Below are positions 45,369 through 55,236 of a stretch of DNA of 64,000 bases, one piece after another (within the stretch, counting starts at the first letter, position 1; every line of letters starts with the position of its first letter). The translations under genes were made by a program, and so were the position numbers. The notes below the pieces were generated by a model that saw only the letters and a program-made list of their open reading frames with translations, ran no database searches and was not told where the DNA came from. This DNA is from Micromonospora chalcea (GTDB lineage Bacteria; Actinomycetota; Actinomycetes; Mycobacteriales; Micromonosporaceae): positions 51,186-115,185 of the forward strand of contig NZ_MAGP01000046.1 of NCBI RefSeq assembly GCF_002926165.1, in the 5' to 3' direction.

Positions 45369-46508
45369 GTGCGCAGACGAATCCTGGCCGCAGTCAGCGG
45401 CGCCGCGCTCGCGATCAGCCTGGCCGCGTGCAGCGGCGAGGGCGCCGGAGGCGGCTCGGACACCAGCTCCGCCAAGCCCGGCGACCTGACGATCGGCGTC
45501 TCGATGCCGACCCAGACCTCGGAACGGTGGATCGCCGACGGCAACTCGGTGAAGGAGAAGTTGCAGGCCAAGGGCTACAAGGTCGACCTGCAGTACGCCG
45601 GGGACGACATCCCCACCCAGTCGCAGCAGATCGACCAGATGATCACCCAGGGCGCGGACGTGCTGGTCATCGCCCCGATCGACGGCACCGCGCTCAGCGG
45701 CCAGCTCCAGGCCGCCGCGGCCGCGAAGATCCCGGTCATCTCCTACGACCGGCTCATCCGTAACAGCCCCAACGTCAGCTTCTACGTCAGCTTCGACAAC
45801 TACAAGGTGGGCGTGGCCCAGGCCAACGCGCTCCTGGTCGGCCTCGGCCTGCTCAACAAGGACGGGTCCAAGGGCGCCGCGACCGGCCCGTTCAACGTGG
45901 AGCTGTTCGCCGGCTCGCTCGACGACAACAACGCCGGCTTCTTCTTCAACGGCGCGATGGACACGCTCAAGCCGTACTTCGACGCCGGGACGCTGAAGGT
46001 CAAGTCGGGGCAGACCAAGATCGAGCAGGCCGCCATCCTGCGCTGGCAGCAGGAGACCGCGCAGAAGCGGATGGAGGACCTGCTCACCTCCAGCTACAAC
46101 GACGGCAGCAAGGTCGACGGCGTGCTGTCGCCCTTCGACGGCCTCTCCCGGGGCATCATCACCGCCCTGCAGAACGCCGGTTACCGCGGCGGCGCCAAGA
46201 AGATGCCGGTGGTGACCGGGCAGGACGCCGAGGTCGCGTCCGTCAAGCTCATCAACGACGGCGTGCAGAGCTCCACCGTGTTCAAGGACACCCGGCTGCT
46301 GGCCGAGCAGGCGGTGATCGCCGCCGAGGCGTTCCTGCGCAAGGAGGAGCCGAAGGCCAACGAGACCAAGGCGTACAACAACGGCGTCAAGGTCGTGCCC
46401 GCATTCCTGCTGCCGGTCCAGACGGTCTACAAGGAGGACATCAAGTCCGTCCTGATCGACTCCGGTTACCTGACCGAGCAGGAGGTCGCGGCCGGCCGAG
46501 CCGGCTGA
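45369..46508 (+). CDS. chvE: ChvE-type sugar-binding lipoprotein
   Basis: 379-aa periplasmic-binding-protein family lipoprotein (lipobox SLAACSGEG). The mature part reads LTIGVSMPTQTSERWIADGN and then the two-lobe sugar-binding fold with VLVIAPIDGTAL and VPAFLLPVQTVYK near the end, characteristic of ChvE, which binds several monosaccharides including arabinose, glucose and xylose. It is the first gene of a three-gene importer operon with its ATPase and permease. The GTG at 45369 has GGAGGGGAGAGG upstream. The operator in its promoter predicts arabinose or xylan-derived induction. Confidence 0.88.
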   Translation: MRRRILAAVSGAALAISLAACSGEGAGGGSDTSSAKPGDLTIGVSMPTQTSERWIADGNSVKEKLQAKGYKVDLQYAGDDIPTQSQQIDQMITQGADVLVIAPIDGTALSGQLQAAAAAKIPVISYDRLIRNSPNVSFYVSFDNYKVGVAQANALLVGLGLLNKDGSKGAATGPFNVELFAGSLDDNNAGFFFNGAMDTLKPYFDAGTLKVKSGQTKIEQAAILRWQQETAQKRMEDLLTSSYNDGSKVDGVLSPFDGLSRGIITALQNAGYRGGAKKMPVVTGQDAEVASVKLINDGVQSSTVFKDTRLLAEQAVIAAEAFLRKEEPKANETKAYNNGVKVVPAFLLPVQTVYKEDIKSVLIDSGYLTEQEVAAGRAG

Positions 46509-46515
46509 TCCGGCC

Positions 46516-46552
46516 GGCGGGCCCGGTGGCGCGGTACGCCACCGGGCCCGCC
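46516..46552 (+). terminator. Intercistronic hairpin between binding protein and ATPase genes
   Basis: A perfect 16-base stem (46516-46531 with 46537-46552) with a 5-base loop. In an operon such hairpins usually stabilise or partly end the transcript so that the binding protein is made in excess of the transporter. Confidence 0.7.
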
Positions 46553-46591
46553 CCGCTCCGGACACCACGACCACGAGCAGGACGGATACCC

Positions 46592-48126
<1,535 letters not shown>

Positions 48127-48130
<4 letters not shown>

Positions 48131-49374
48131 CCAGCACGAAGCCCACGCCCCAGAAGGTCGCCGCGCCCGACACCGGCGCGGCCGCGAGCCTGCACACCGG
48201 CACCAGCGACCCGCGCACGCTGATCCTCGGCAACCTGCGGCAGAGCGGCATCTACATCGCCCTGGTGGTGATCGTCGCGCTGTTCGCGGTCCTCACCGAC
48301 GGTGTCTCGCTCAGCCCCGGCAACCTGACCAACATCGTGCTCCAGTACTCCTACATCCTGGTGCTCGCGATCGGCATGGTCATCGTGATCATCGGCGGCC
48401 ACATCGACCTGTCCGTGGGATCGGTGGTGGCGCTCACCGGAGCGGTCTCCGCGGTGCTCGTCATCCGGGAGGGCATGCCCTGGTGGGCCGGCGTGCTGGC
48501 CGCGCTCGCGGTGGGCGTCGCGGTCGGCGCGTGGCACGGCCTCTGGGTCGCGTACGCCGGGATCCCGGCCTTCATCGTCACCCTGGCCGGCATGCTCCTG
48601 TTCCGCGGCCTCACGCTGCGGGTGCTGGACAACATCTCGCTGTCGCCGTTCCCCGAGGAGTACCAGCGGGTCGCCGCCGGCTTCCTCAACGGACTGCTGG
48701 GCGGCGAGGGCTACGACGCCTTCACGCTGTTCATCGGCGCGTTCGCCGTCGTCGGGTACGCGGTGGCCGTGTTCCGGACCCGCGTCGCCCGGGTGCGCCA
48801 CGAGCAGCCGGTGGAGTCGTTCCCGCTGTTCGTCCTGCGGATCGTGGTGGTCGGCGCCGTGGTCATGTGGTTCGCCTGGCAGCTCGCCAACGCCCGCGGC
48901 CTGCCGATCGTGCTCATCGTGCTGGCCGTGCTGGTGCTGATCTACGGCCTGCTCACCCGCCGTACCGTGTTCGGCCGGCAGGTGTACGCGATCGGCGGCA
49001 ACCTGCCCGCGGCGATGCTGTCCGGCGTCCGGGTGAAGCGGGTCAACTTCTGGATCTTCGTCAACATGGGCTTCCTGTCCGCCGTGGCGGGCGTGATCTA
49101 CTCGTCCCGGTCCAACGGCGCCCAGCCGGCCGCCGGCAACATGTTCGAGCTGGACGCGATCGCGGCCGCCTTCATCGGCGGCGCGGCGGTCACCGGCGGG
49201 GTCGGCACGGTGGTCGGCGCCATGGTGGGTGGCCTGATCATGGCGGTGATGAGCAACGGGATGCAGCTCATGGGCGTCGACCAGTCCGTCCAGTCGGTGG
49301 TGAAGGGTCTCGTCCTGCTCGTGGCGGTGGCGTTCGACATCTGGAACAAGCGCCGGGCGGCCGGCGCCCGGTGA
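48127..49374 (+). CDS. gguB: Multiple-sugar ABC importer permease (GguB/MmsB)
   Basis: 415-aa CUT2-type permease with about ten to twelve membrane segments. Landmarks are [39 protein letters not shown] and late FELDAIAAAFIGGAAVTGGVGTVVGA. The central insertion (FLNGLLGGEGYDAFTLFIGAF) with extra helices is typical of GguB/XylH-like permeases and longer than RbsC. It completes the ChvE-GguA-GguB importer. Confidence 0.93.
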
Positions 49375-49378
49375 CGGC

Positions 49379-49408
49379 CGGCCGGACGCTCGCCCCTTCG
49401 TCCGGCCG
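49379..49408. terminator. Bidirectional terminator between importer and GH27 genes
   Basis: A 10-base stem (CGGCCGGACG 49379-49388 with CGTCCGGCCG 49399-49408) lies between two convergent genes. Confidence 0.65.
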
Positions 49409-49433
49409 ACCGCCGTTCACCGGCCGCAGCCGC

Positions 49434-51089
49434 TCACGCCCGGCTCCACCGTTGGTTGGCGTTGCCGTGGCAGGTCCAGACGATCACCCGGGTGCCGTTG
49501 GCGGTGCCCGCGTTGTCGACGTCCAGGCACAGCGACGGGAAGCGCACGTTGCTCACCGTGCCGTTGCCGTTGATGGTCCACTGCTGGTTGGTGCCGCCGT
49601 TGCAGTCCCAGATCTGCACCCGGGTGCCGGCGGTCGCGTTCGTCGGCACGTCCAGGCACTTGCCGAGCACCTGCAACGCCTGCCCGTTGGCCGTGAACTG
49701 CTGGTTGGCGTTGTTGTGACAGTCCCAGATCAGGGTGCCGGTGCCGTTGGCGGTGCCGGCGTTGTCGACGTCGAGGCACCGGCCGGACGACTCGCTGCGC
49801 AGCCGGAACGTGGTCGGGACCGGTGGCGGGGTGGTGGTGCCGCCGCCGCTGACCCGGTAGACCACGGTGCCGTGCGCGGGCACGCTGGCGGAGATCGTGC
49901 CGGTGCTGGTGGAGGTGGCGTCGGTCCAGGCGTCGCGCAGCGTGAACGAGCTGCCGCTCTTGCCGATCGCCGCCGCCGTGGTGGAGACGGTGGTGGTCGA
50001 GCTGCCCTGGTTGAACAGGGCGACCGCCACGTCTCCGTTGGCCAGCGGCTTGGCCAGCACCCGCCGGGTGCCGTCGAAGGAGACCTGGACCGCCTGGCGG
50101 CCGAGCGTGTCCTGGTTGATCGCGACCAGGTTGGCGTTGCGCAGGATCGCCAGTGTGGCCGCGTTCGTCGAGCGGACGTCGTGGCCCATCATCAGCGGTG
50201 CCGCCAGCATCGACCAGAGCGCGAAGTGGCTGCGCATCTCGGTGTCGTTCATGCCTCCTCGGCCGACTTCGAGCATGTCCGGGTCGTTGAAACCGCCGGG
50301 GGCGGCGTACCCGGCCAGGGGCACCGTCACGTCGACGATGTTCTGGATGCCCATCGGGTATCCGTTGGTCTGGCCGGTGTTCCACGCGTTGGTGATGTCC
50401 TCGGTGGTCCGCCAGAGGTTCGCCACGTCGCTCCAGTTGCGCTGCGGCCCGGTCTTGGCGTGGTAGCTGTTGGGGTTGATGCTGTAGACGATCGGCCGGC
50501 CGGTGGAGGCCAGCGCGTCGCGCATGATGCCGAACCGCGCCACCTGGTCGTTTATCGTCCCGGTGCCGGAGCACCAGTCGTACTTGAGGTAGTCCACGCC
50601 CCACGCGGCGAACTGCCGCGCGTCCTGGTACTCGTGGTTGAGGCTGCCGGTGGCGCCGGGGAACGCGCCGCCGACCTGGGCGCAGGTCTTGTCCAGCGGC
50701 ACCTGGTAGATGCCGAACAGCAGGCCACGGGCGTGCAGGTAGTCACCGAGAGCCTTCATTCCGCTGGGAAACCGCTGCGGGTGCGCCTGGAGGTTGCCCT
50801 GCGCGTCCCGGTTCGGGTTGAACCAGCAGTCGTCCACGACGACGTACTTGTACCCGAGGTCGCGCAGTCCGTTGGCGACGATCGCGTCGGCGGTCTGCTG
50901 GATGAGGGTCTCGTTGATGTTGCAGCCGAACGTGTTCCAGGTGTTCCACCCCATCGGCGGCGTACGGGCGACGCCGTTGTCCAGCGCCCGGGCCGGGCGT
51001 GGGGCGACTGCCCCGTCGGTGACGGTGGCGGCGAGCGCCACCGCCGCGACACCCAGGACGGCGAGCGTCCGTCGGGTCCATCTGCGCAC
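49434..51089 (-). CDS. Secreted GH27 enzyme with CBM13 (alpha-galactosidase or beta-L-arabinopyranosidase)
   Basis: 551-aa secreted enzyme. Signal peptide WTRRTLAVLGVAAVALAATV. GH27 barrel: TPPMGWNTWNTFGCN, VVVDDCWFN, nucleophile Asp in DYLKYDWC, acid/base region PGGFNDPDMLEVG. Then a beta-sandwich, a GGGTTTPPPVPTT linker, and a C-terminal ricin-B/CBM13 with repeated RCLDVDNAGTANGT and QQW motifs. GH27 plus CBM13 is the layout of the Streptomyces avermitilis beta-L-arabinopyranosidase, and the arabinose genes around it favour that activity; alpha-galactosidase remains possible. The GTG at 51089 has GAGGAGG upstream. A regulon operator covers its -10. Confidence 0.9.
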   Translation of the reverse strand: MRRWTRRTLAVLGVAAVALAATVTDGAVAPRPARALDNGVARTPPMGWNTWNTFGCNINETLIQQTADAIVANGLRDLGYKYVVVDDCWFNPNRDAQGNLQAHPQRFPSGMKALGDYLHARGLLFGIYQVPLDKTCAQVGGAFPGATGSLNHEYQDARQFAAWGVDYLKYDWCSGTGTINDQVARFGIMRDALASTGRPIVYSINPNSYHAKTGPQRNWSDVANLWRTTEDITNAWNTGQTNGYPMGIQNIVDVTVPLAGYAAPGGFNDPDMLEVGRGGMNDTEMRSHFALWSMLAAPLMMGHDVRSTNAATLAILRNANLVAINQDTLGRQAVQVSFDGTRRVLAKPLANGDVAVALFNQGSSTTTVSTTAAAIGKSGSSFTLRDAWTDATSTSTGTISASVPAHGTVVYRVSGGGTTTPPPVPTTFRLRSESSGRCLDVDNAGTANGTGTLIWDCHNNANQQFTANGQALQVLGKCLDVPTNATAGTRVQIWDCNGGTNQQWTINGNGTVSNVRFPSLCLDVDNAGTANGTRVIVWTCHGNANQRWSRA

Positions 51090-51338
51090 TGGGTCCTCCT
51101 CGGTGGCCGGGCGCCGTCCGTGCCGGTACCCGGAAGGGAGCGGCCCGCCGGTCGCACGGCGTCGCCCGTGGTACACGGGGACGGACGCGGCACGGCAGTT
51201 CCACCAGGGCCGATCGGTGCCGGCGGGCGCTCGTGGGTGGTGGGGTTCCGGCGGTCGACGGGGTCGCCGTCCGTCGCCGCCCGGCTGCGGCGCCGGGGTT
51301 TCCCGGACAGCGGCGCCACAGTGTGTGGGGATGGCGAA

Positions 51339-51367
51339 ATGTTATCGCTGACATCAAACACTGTAAA
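51339..51367 (-). promoter_or_regulatory. GH27 promoter with operator over the -10
   Basis: On the minus strand TTTACA (complement of 51362-51367), 17 bases, TAACAT (complement of 51339-51344). The operator TGTTATCGCTGACA (51340-51353) overlaps the -10 and spacer. Confidence 0.65.
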
Positions 51368-51530
51368 TAGCCTGGCGACCCTCGGGCGGCTTGCGGCGGC
51401 CTGCTGCCGAGAGTGCCGCGGCGAGAAAAAGAGCCGCTGAGCGGCCTTCTGGGCGGCCCCGCGGCGGTATCTGGGCCCTCGGGCCGGGGGAGTCGGGAGC
51501 GCCGAGAGAATTTCCGGAAGTTCCATCGAT

Positions 51531-51544
51531 TGTTGTCGCTAACA
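51531..51544. promoter_or_regulatory. Additional LacI-type operator in the GH27-araB gap
   Basis: TGTTGTCGCTAACA matches the regulon operator at 12 of 14 positions. It lies 191 bases from the GH27 operator and 160 bases from the araB operator (start to start), with no promoter of its own, and may support looping. Confidence 0.5.
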
Positions 51545-51676
51545 GGCCGTCTGCCCGAGGTTCGACCGCGCCGTCGGCGTGGATCTCCCGGCCGGCGGCC
51601 GGGCCGGTCCGCGCGGGGCGGCGGGCGCCGGTTCCGGGCGCCGCCGCTCGTTACGTAGCTGTTGCCCGGACGTGTC

Positions 51677-51705
51677 TTGACGGATGTGTATGTGAGCGCT
51701 AACAC
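51677..51705 (+). promoter_or_regulatory. araB operon promoter with operator over the -10
   Basis: TTGACG (51677-51682), 17 bases, TAACAC (51700-51705). The operator TGTGAGCGCTAACA (51691-51704) covers the -10, as in the chvE promoter. Confidence 0.75.
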
Positions 51706-51732
51706 TAACTCCGTGACACGGCGGAGGTGCAA

Positions 51733-53406
51733 ATGAGCGAAGTGGACGCGACCGACCGGTACGTGATCGGGGTCGACTTCGGCACGTTGTCCGGCCGGGC
51801 GCTGGTGGTCCGGGTCCGCGACGGCGCTGAACTCGGCACCGCGGTGCACGACTACCGGCACGGGGTCATCGAGACCGCGCTGCCCGACGACGGCCCGGCG
51901 TTGCCGCCGGACTGGGCGCTGCAGGACCCCGACGACTACCGCGACGTGCTGCGCCACGCCGTACCGGCAGCGCTCTCGGCGGCCGGTGTGGACCCGGCAC
52001 TGGTGGTCGGGATCGGCATCGACTTCACCGCCTGCACGGTCCTGCCGACGCTCGCCGACGGCACGCCGCTGTGCGAGATCCCGGAGCTGCGCCACCGGCC
52101 GCACGCCTGGGTCAAGCTCTGGAAGCACCACGCCGCGCAGCCGCACGCCGACCGGATCAACGCGCTGGCGCACGAACGCGGCGAGCCGTGGATCGGCCGC
52201 TACGGCGGCAAGATCTCGGCGGAGTGGCAGTTCGCCAAGGGGCTGCAGATCCTGGAGGAGGACCCGGAGATCTACCGGCGCGCCGAGCGCTTCATCGAGG
52301 CGGCCGACTGGATCGTCTGGCAGCTGTGCGGCGTCGAGACGCGTAACGTCTGCACCGCCGGCTACAAGGGCATCCGGCAGGACGGCCGGTACCCGTCCCC
52401 GGACTACCTGGCCGCGCTCGACCCGGACTTCACCGACTTCGTCGCCAAGCTGGACGGTCCGCTGCTGCCGCTGGGCGCGCGGGCCGGCGCGCTCGACGCC
52501 CGCGCCGCCGCCTGGACCGGCCTGCCCGAGGGCATCGCGGTCGCGGTCGGCAACGTCGACGCGCACGTCACCGCCGCCGCCGCCCAGGCGCTGCGGCCCG
52601 GCCGGCTGGTGGCCATCATGGGCACCTCCACCTGCCACGTGCTCAACGGCACCCACCCGGCCGAGGTGCCGGGCATGTGCGGCGTGGTCGACGGCGGCAT
52701 CAGCCCCGGCGCCTGGGGCTTCGAGGCCGGGCAGAGCGGCGTGGGGGACATCTTCGGCTGGTTCGTGCGCCACGGCGCCCCGGCCGGATTCGACTCGCAC
52801 GAGCGGCTCACCGAGGCCGCCGCGGCCCAGCCGGTCGGCGCGCACGGCCTGGTGGCGCTGGACTGGTGGAACGGCAACCGGTCGCTGCTGGTCAACCACG
52901 ACCTGAGCGGGCTGATCGTCGGGCTGACGCTGGCCACCCGGCCGCCGGACGTCTACCGGGCGCTGCTGGAGGCCACCGCGTACGGCACCCGGATGATCGT
53001 CGAAGCGTTCGCCCAGGCCGGAGTGCCGGTCGACGACCTGGTGGTGGCCGGCGGGCTCACCTCCAACCGGCTGCTGATGCAGATCTACGCCGACGTCACG
53101 AACCGGCCGCTGAGCATCATCGGCTCCGCCCAGGGGCCGGCGCTCGGCTCGGCCATCCACGCCGCGGTCGCGGCCGGCGAGTACCAGTCGATCCACGAGG
53201 CGTCCGCCGCGATGGGACGGATTGAGGAGGCGGTCTACCGGCCCGTACCGGAGAACGTCCGGGCGTACGACGCGCTCTACGCCGAGTACCGCGCGCTGCA
53301 CGACCACTTCGGCCGCGGCGCGAACGACGTCATGCTGCGCCTGCGGGCGATCCGCAACGCGGCGGTCGACGCCCGCGCCGCCGCACCCTTGGAGGTGGTC
53401 GGATGA
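51733..53406 (+). CDS. araB: L-ribulokinase
   Basis: 557-aa FGGY-family kinase that phosphorylates L-ribulose to L-ribulose 5-phosphate with ATP. The start YVIGVDFGTLSGRALVVRVRDG is diagnostic of AraB; GIGIDFTACTVLP, the AGYKG substrate region and the VVAGGLTSNRLLMQIYADVTNRPL nucleotide region follow. The ATG at 51733 has GGAGG 5 bases upstream. It is the first gene of a seven-gene operon and overlaps araD by ATGA. Confidence 0.96.
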   Translation: MSEVDATDRYVIGVDFGTLSGRALVVRVRDGAELGTAVHDYRHGVIETALPDDGPALPPDWALQDPDDYRDVLRHAVPAALSAAGVDPALVVGIGIDFTACTVLPTLADGTPLCEIPELRHRPHAWVKLWKHHAAQPHADRINALAHERGEPWIGRYGGKISAEWQFAKGLQILEEDPEIYRRAERFIEAADWIVWQLCGVETRNVCTAGYKGIRQDGRYPSPDYLAALDPDFTDFVAKLDGPLLPLGARAGALDARAAAWTGLPEGIAVAVGNVDAHVTAAAAQALRPGRLVAIMGTSTCHVLNGTHPAEVPGMCGVVDGGISPGAWGFEAGQSGVGDIFGWFVRHGAPAGFDSHERLTEAAAAQPVGAHGLVALDWWNGNRSLLVNHDLSGLIVGLTLATRPPDVYRALLEATAYGTRMIVEAFAQAGVPVDDLVVAGGLTSNRLLMQIYADVTNRPLSIIGSAQGPALGSAIHAAVAAGEYQSIHEASAAMGRIEEAVYRPVPENVRAYDALYAEYRALHDHFGRGANDVMLRLRAIRNAAVDARAAAPLEVVG

Positions 53407-54074
53407 ACAGCCAGGTCGCCGAGCTGCGCGAGACGGTGGCCCGCCTGCACCGCGAGCTGACCCGCTACGGGCTGGTGGCCTGGACCGCCGGCAACGTCTC
53501 GGCCCGCGTACCCGGTCAGGACCTGATGGTCATCAAGCCCAGCGGCGTCGACTACGACGACCTGACCGCCGAGTCCATGGTGGTCTGCGACCTGAGCGGC
53601 ACTGTCGTCGACGGCGGCGGCTCGCCGTCCAGCGACACCGCCGCGCACGCCTACGTCTACCGCGCGATGCCCGAGGTCGGCGGCGTGGTGCACACCCACA
53701 GCGGCTACGCCACCGCCTGGGCGGCCCGGGGCGAGGCGATCCCGTGCTGGCTGACCGCGCAGGCCGACGAGTTCGGCGGGGAGATCCCGGTCGGGCCGTT
53801 CGCGCTGATCGGCGGCGACGACATCGGCAAGGGGATCGTCAGCACGCTGTCCGGGCACCGCTCGCCCGCGGTGCTCATGCGCAACCACGGCGTGTTCACC
53901 ATCGGCCGGGACGCCCGGGCGGCGGTCAAGGCCGCCGTGATGTGCGAGGACGTCGCCCGCACCGCGCACCTGGCCCGAGCGCTCGGGCAGCCGCTGCCGA
54001 TCGCGCCGGCCGACATCGACTCGCTCTACGACCGTTACCAGAACGTCTACGGCCAACGCCCGCCGGCGCCCTGA
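53403..54074 (+). CDS. araD: L-ribulose-5-phosphate 4-epimerase
   Basis: 223-aa class II aldolase/epimerase giving D-xylulose 5-phosphate. Zinc-binding His residues are in VVHTHSGYATAWA and a later His in LMRNHGVFTIG; the phosphate/substrate region TAGNVSARVPGQDLMVIKPSGVDYDDL is typical. Fuculose aldolase and ribulose-phosphate epimerase share the fold, but araB and araA in the same operon settle the call. Confidence 0.94.
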   Translation: MNSQVAELRETVARLHRELTRYGLVAWTAGNVSARVPGQDLMVIKPSGVDYDDLTAESMVVCDLSGTVVDGGGSPSSDTAAHAYVYRAMPEVGGVVHTHSGYATAWAARGEAIPCWLTAQADEFGGEIPVGPFALIGGDDIGKGIVSTLSGHRSPAVLMRNHGVFTIGRDARAAVKAAVMCEDVARTAHLARALGQPLPIAPADIDSLYDRYQNVYGQRPPAP

Positions 54075-54170
54075 CCCCGGACCGGGCGCCGCGCACCCAC
54101 CCCACCACCACACCCGGACGCACCGGCTCCCCGCCGCGCGTCCGGAACATCCAACCCCGGAGGAGAACCG

Positions 54171-55166
54171 ATGAGTACCAGGAGCACGGCCCGCAGGGTC
54201 ATCGCCGCGCTCGCCGGCGTGCTGCTCGCCGGCAGCATGGCGGCCTGCGGCAACAGCGACACCGGTGGCGATTCCGGTGACGGCAACGACAAGATCGTCC
54301 TGGGTTTCTCCCAGGTGGGCGCCGAGAGCGGCTGGCGCACCGCGAACACCACCTCGATCAAGGAAGCGGCCGCCGAGGCCGGCATCGAGCTGAAGTTCGA
54401 CGACGCGCAGCAGAAGCAGGAGAACCAGATCAAGGCGATCCGCAACTTCATCCAGCAGAAGGTCGACGTGATCGCCTTCTCGCCGGTGGTGGAGTCGGGC
54501 TGGGACACCGTGCTCAAGGAGGCCAAGGACGCGAAGATCCCGGTCATCCTGACCGACCGCGCGGTCGACTCGGCCGACAAGTCGCTCTACAAGACGTTCC
54601 TCGGCTCGGACTTCGTCAAGGAGGGCCGCCTCGCCGGCGAGTGGCTGGTGGAGCAGAAGAAGGCGGCGTCCGGCCCGGTCAACATCGTCGAGCTGCAGGG
54701 CACGACCGGCTCGGCCCCGGCCAACGACCGGAAGAAGGGCTTCGCCGAGGCGATCGCCGCCAACCCCAACCTGAAGATCGTCGCGTCGCAGTCGGGTGAC
54801 TTCACCCGGGCCGGCGGCAAGCAGGTCATGGAGCAGTTCCTCAAGGCCAACCCGAAGATCGACGTGCTCTTCGCGCACAACGACGACATGGGCCTGGGCG
54901 CGCTCGAGGCGATCAGCGCGGCGGGCAAGACGCCCGGCAAGGACATCACCATCATCACCGTCGACGCGGTGAAGGACGGCATGCAGGCCCTCGCGGACGG
55001 CAAGTTCAACTTCATCGCCGAGTGCAGCCCGCTGCTCGGCCCGCAGCTGATGGAGCTGGTCAAGAAGGTCAAGGCCGGCGAGGAGGTCCCCGCCCGGATC
55101 GAGACCGAGGAGACCACCTTCACCCAGGAGCAGGCCAAGGAGGCACTGCCCAACCGCAAGTACTGA
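54171..55166 (+). CDS. ytfQ: YtfQ-type sugar-binding lipoprotein
   Basis: 331-aa CUT2 substrate-binding lipoprotein (lipobox AGSMAACGNS). The mature start KIVLGFSQVGAESGWRTANT and the IAFSPVVESGWDTVL segment are characteristic of YtfQ, the galactofuranose-binding protein of E. coli. In this operon the ligand is more likely an arabinose form, perhaps the furanose; this is inference. The ATG has GGAGGAGA upstream. Confidence 0.85.
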   Translation: MSTRSTARRVIAALAGVLLAGSMAACGNSDTGGDSGDGNDKIVLGFSQVGAESGWRTANTTSIKEAAAEAGIELKFDDAQQKQENQIKAIRNFIQQKVDVIAFSPVVESGWDTVLKEAKDAKIPVILTDRAVDSADKSLYKTFLGSDFVKEGRLAGEWLVEQKKAASGPVNIVELQGTTGSAPANDRKKGFAEAIAANPNLKIVASQSGDFTRAGGKQVMEQFLKANPKIDVLFAHNDDMGLGALEAISAAGKTPGKDITIITVDAVKDGMQALADGKFNFIAECSPLLGPQLMELVKKVKAGEEVPARIETEETTFTQEQAKEALPNRKY

Positions 55167-55174
55167 CCCACCCC

Positions 55175-55204
55175 GGGGGTCGCCGTCGCGAGACGGCGGC
55201 CCCC
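55175..55204 (+). terminator. Intercistronic hairpin after the ytfQ-like gene
   Basis: GGGGGTCGCCGTC (55175-55187) pairs with 55192-55204 over GCGA with one mismatch. It lies in the same place (binding protein to ATPase) as the hairpin at 46516. Confidence 0.65.
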
Positions 55205-55236
55205 GTGCCACCACCGTCTAGAAGAGGTCCGATGGG

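Larger units (their letters stand above)
51090..51732. promoter_or_regulatory. Divergent control region between GH27 and araB
   Basis: This 643-base gap holds no credible gene but three regulon operators (51340, 51531, 51691), one promoter toward each side, and a TTTCCGGAA palindrome near 51510. It is the regulatory centre of the arabinose locus. An untranslated leader of about 250 bases precedes the GH27 start. Confidence 0.7.
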
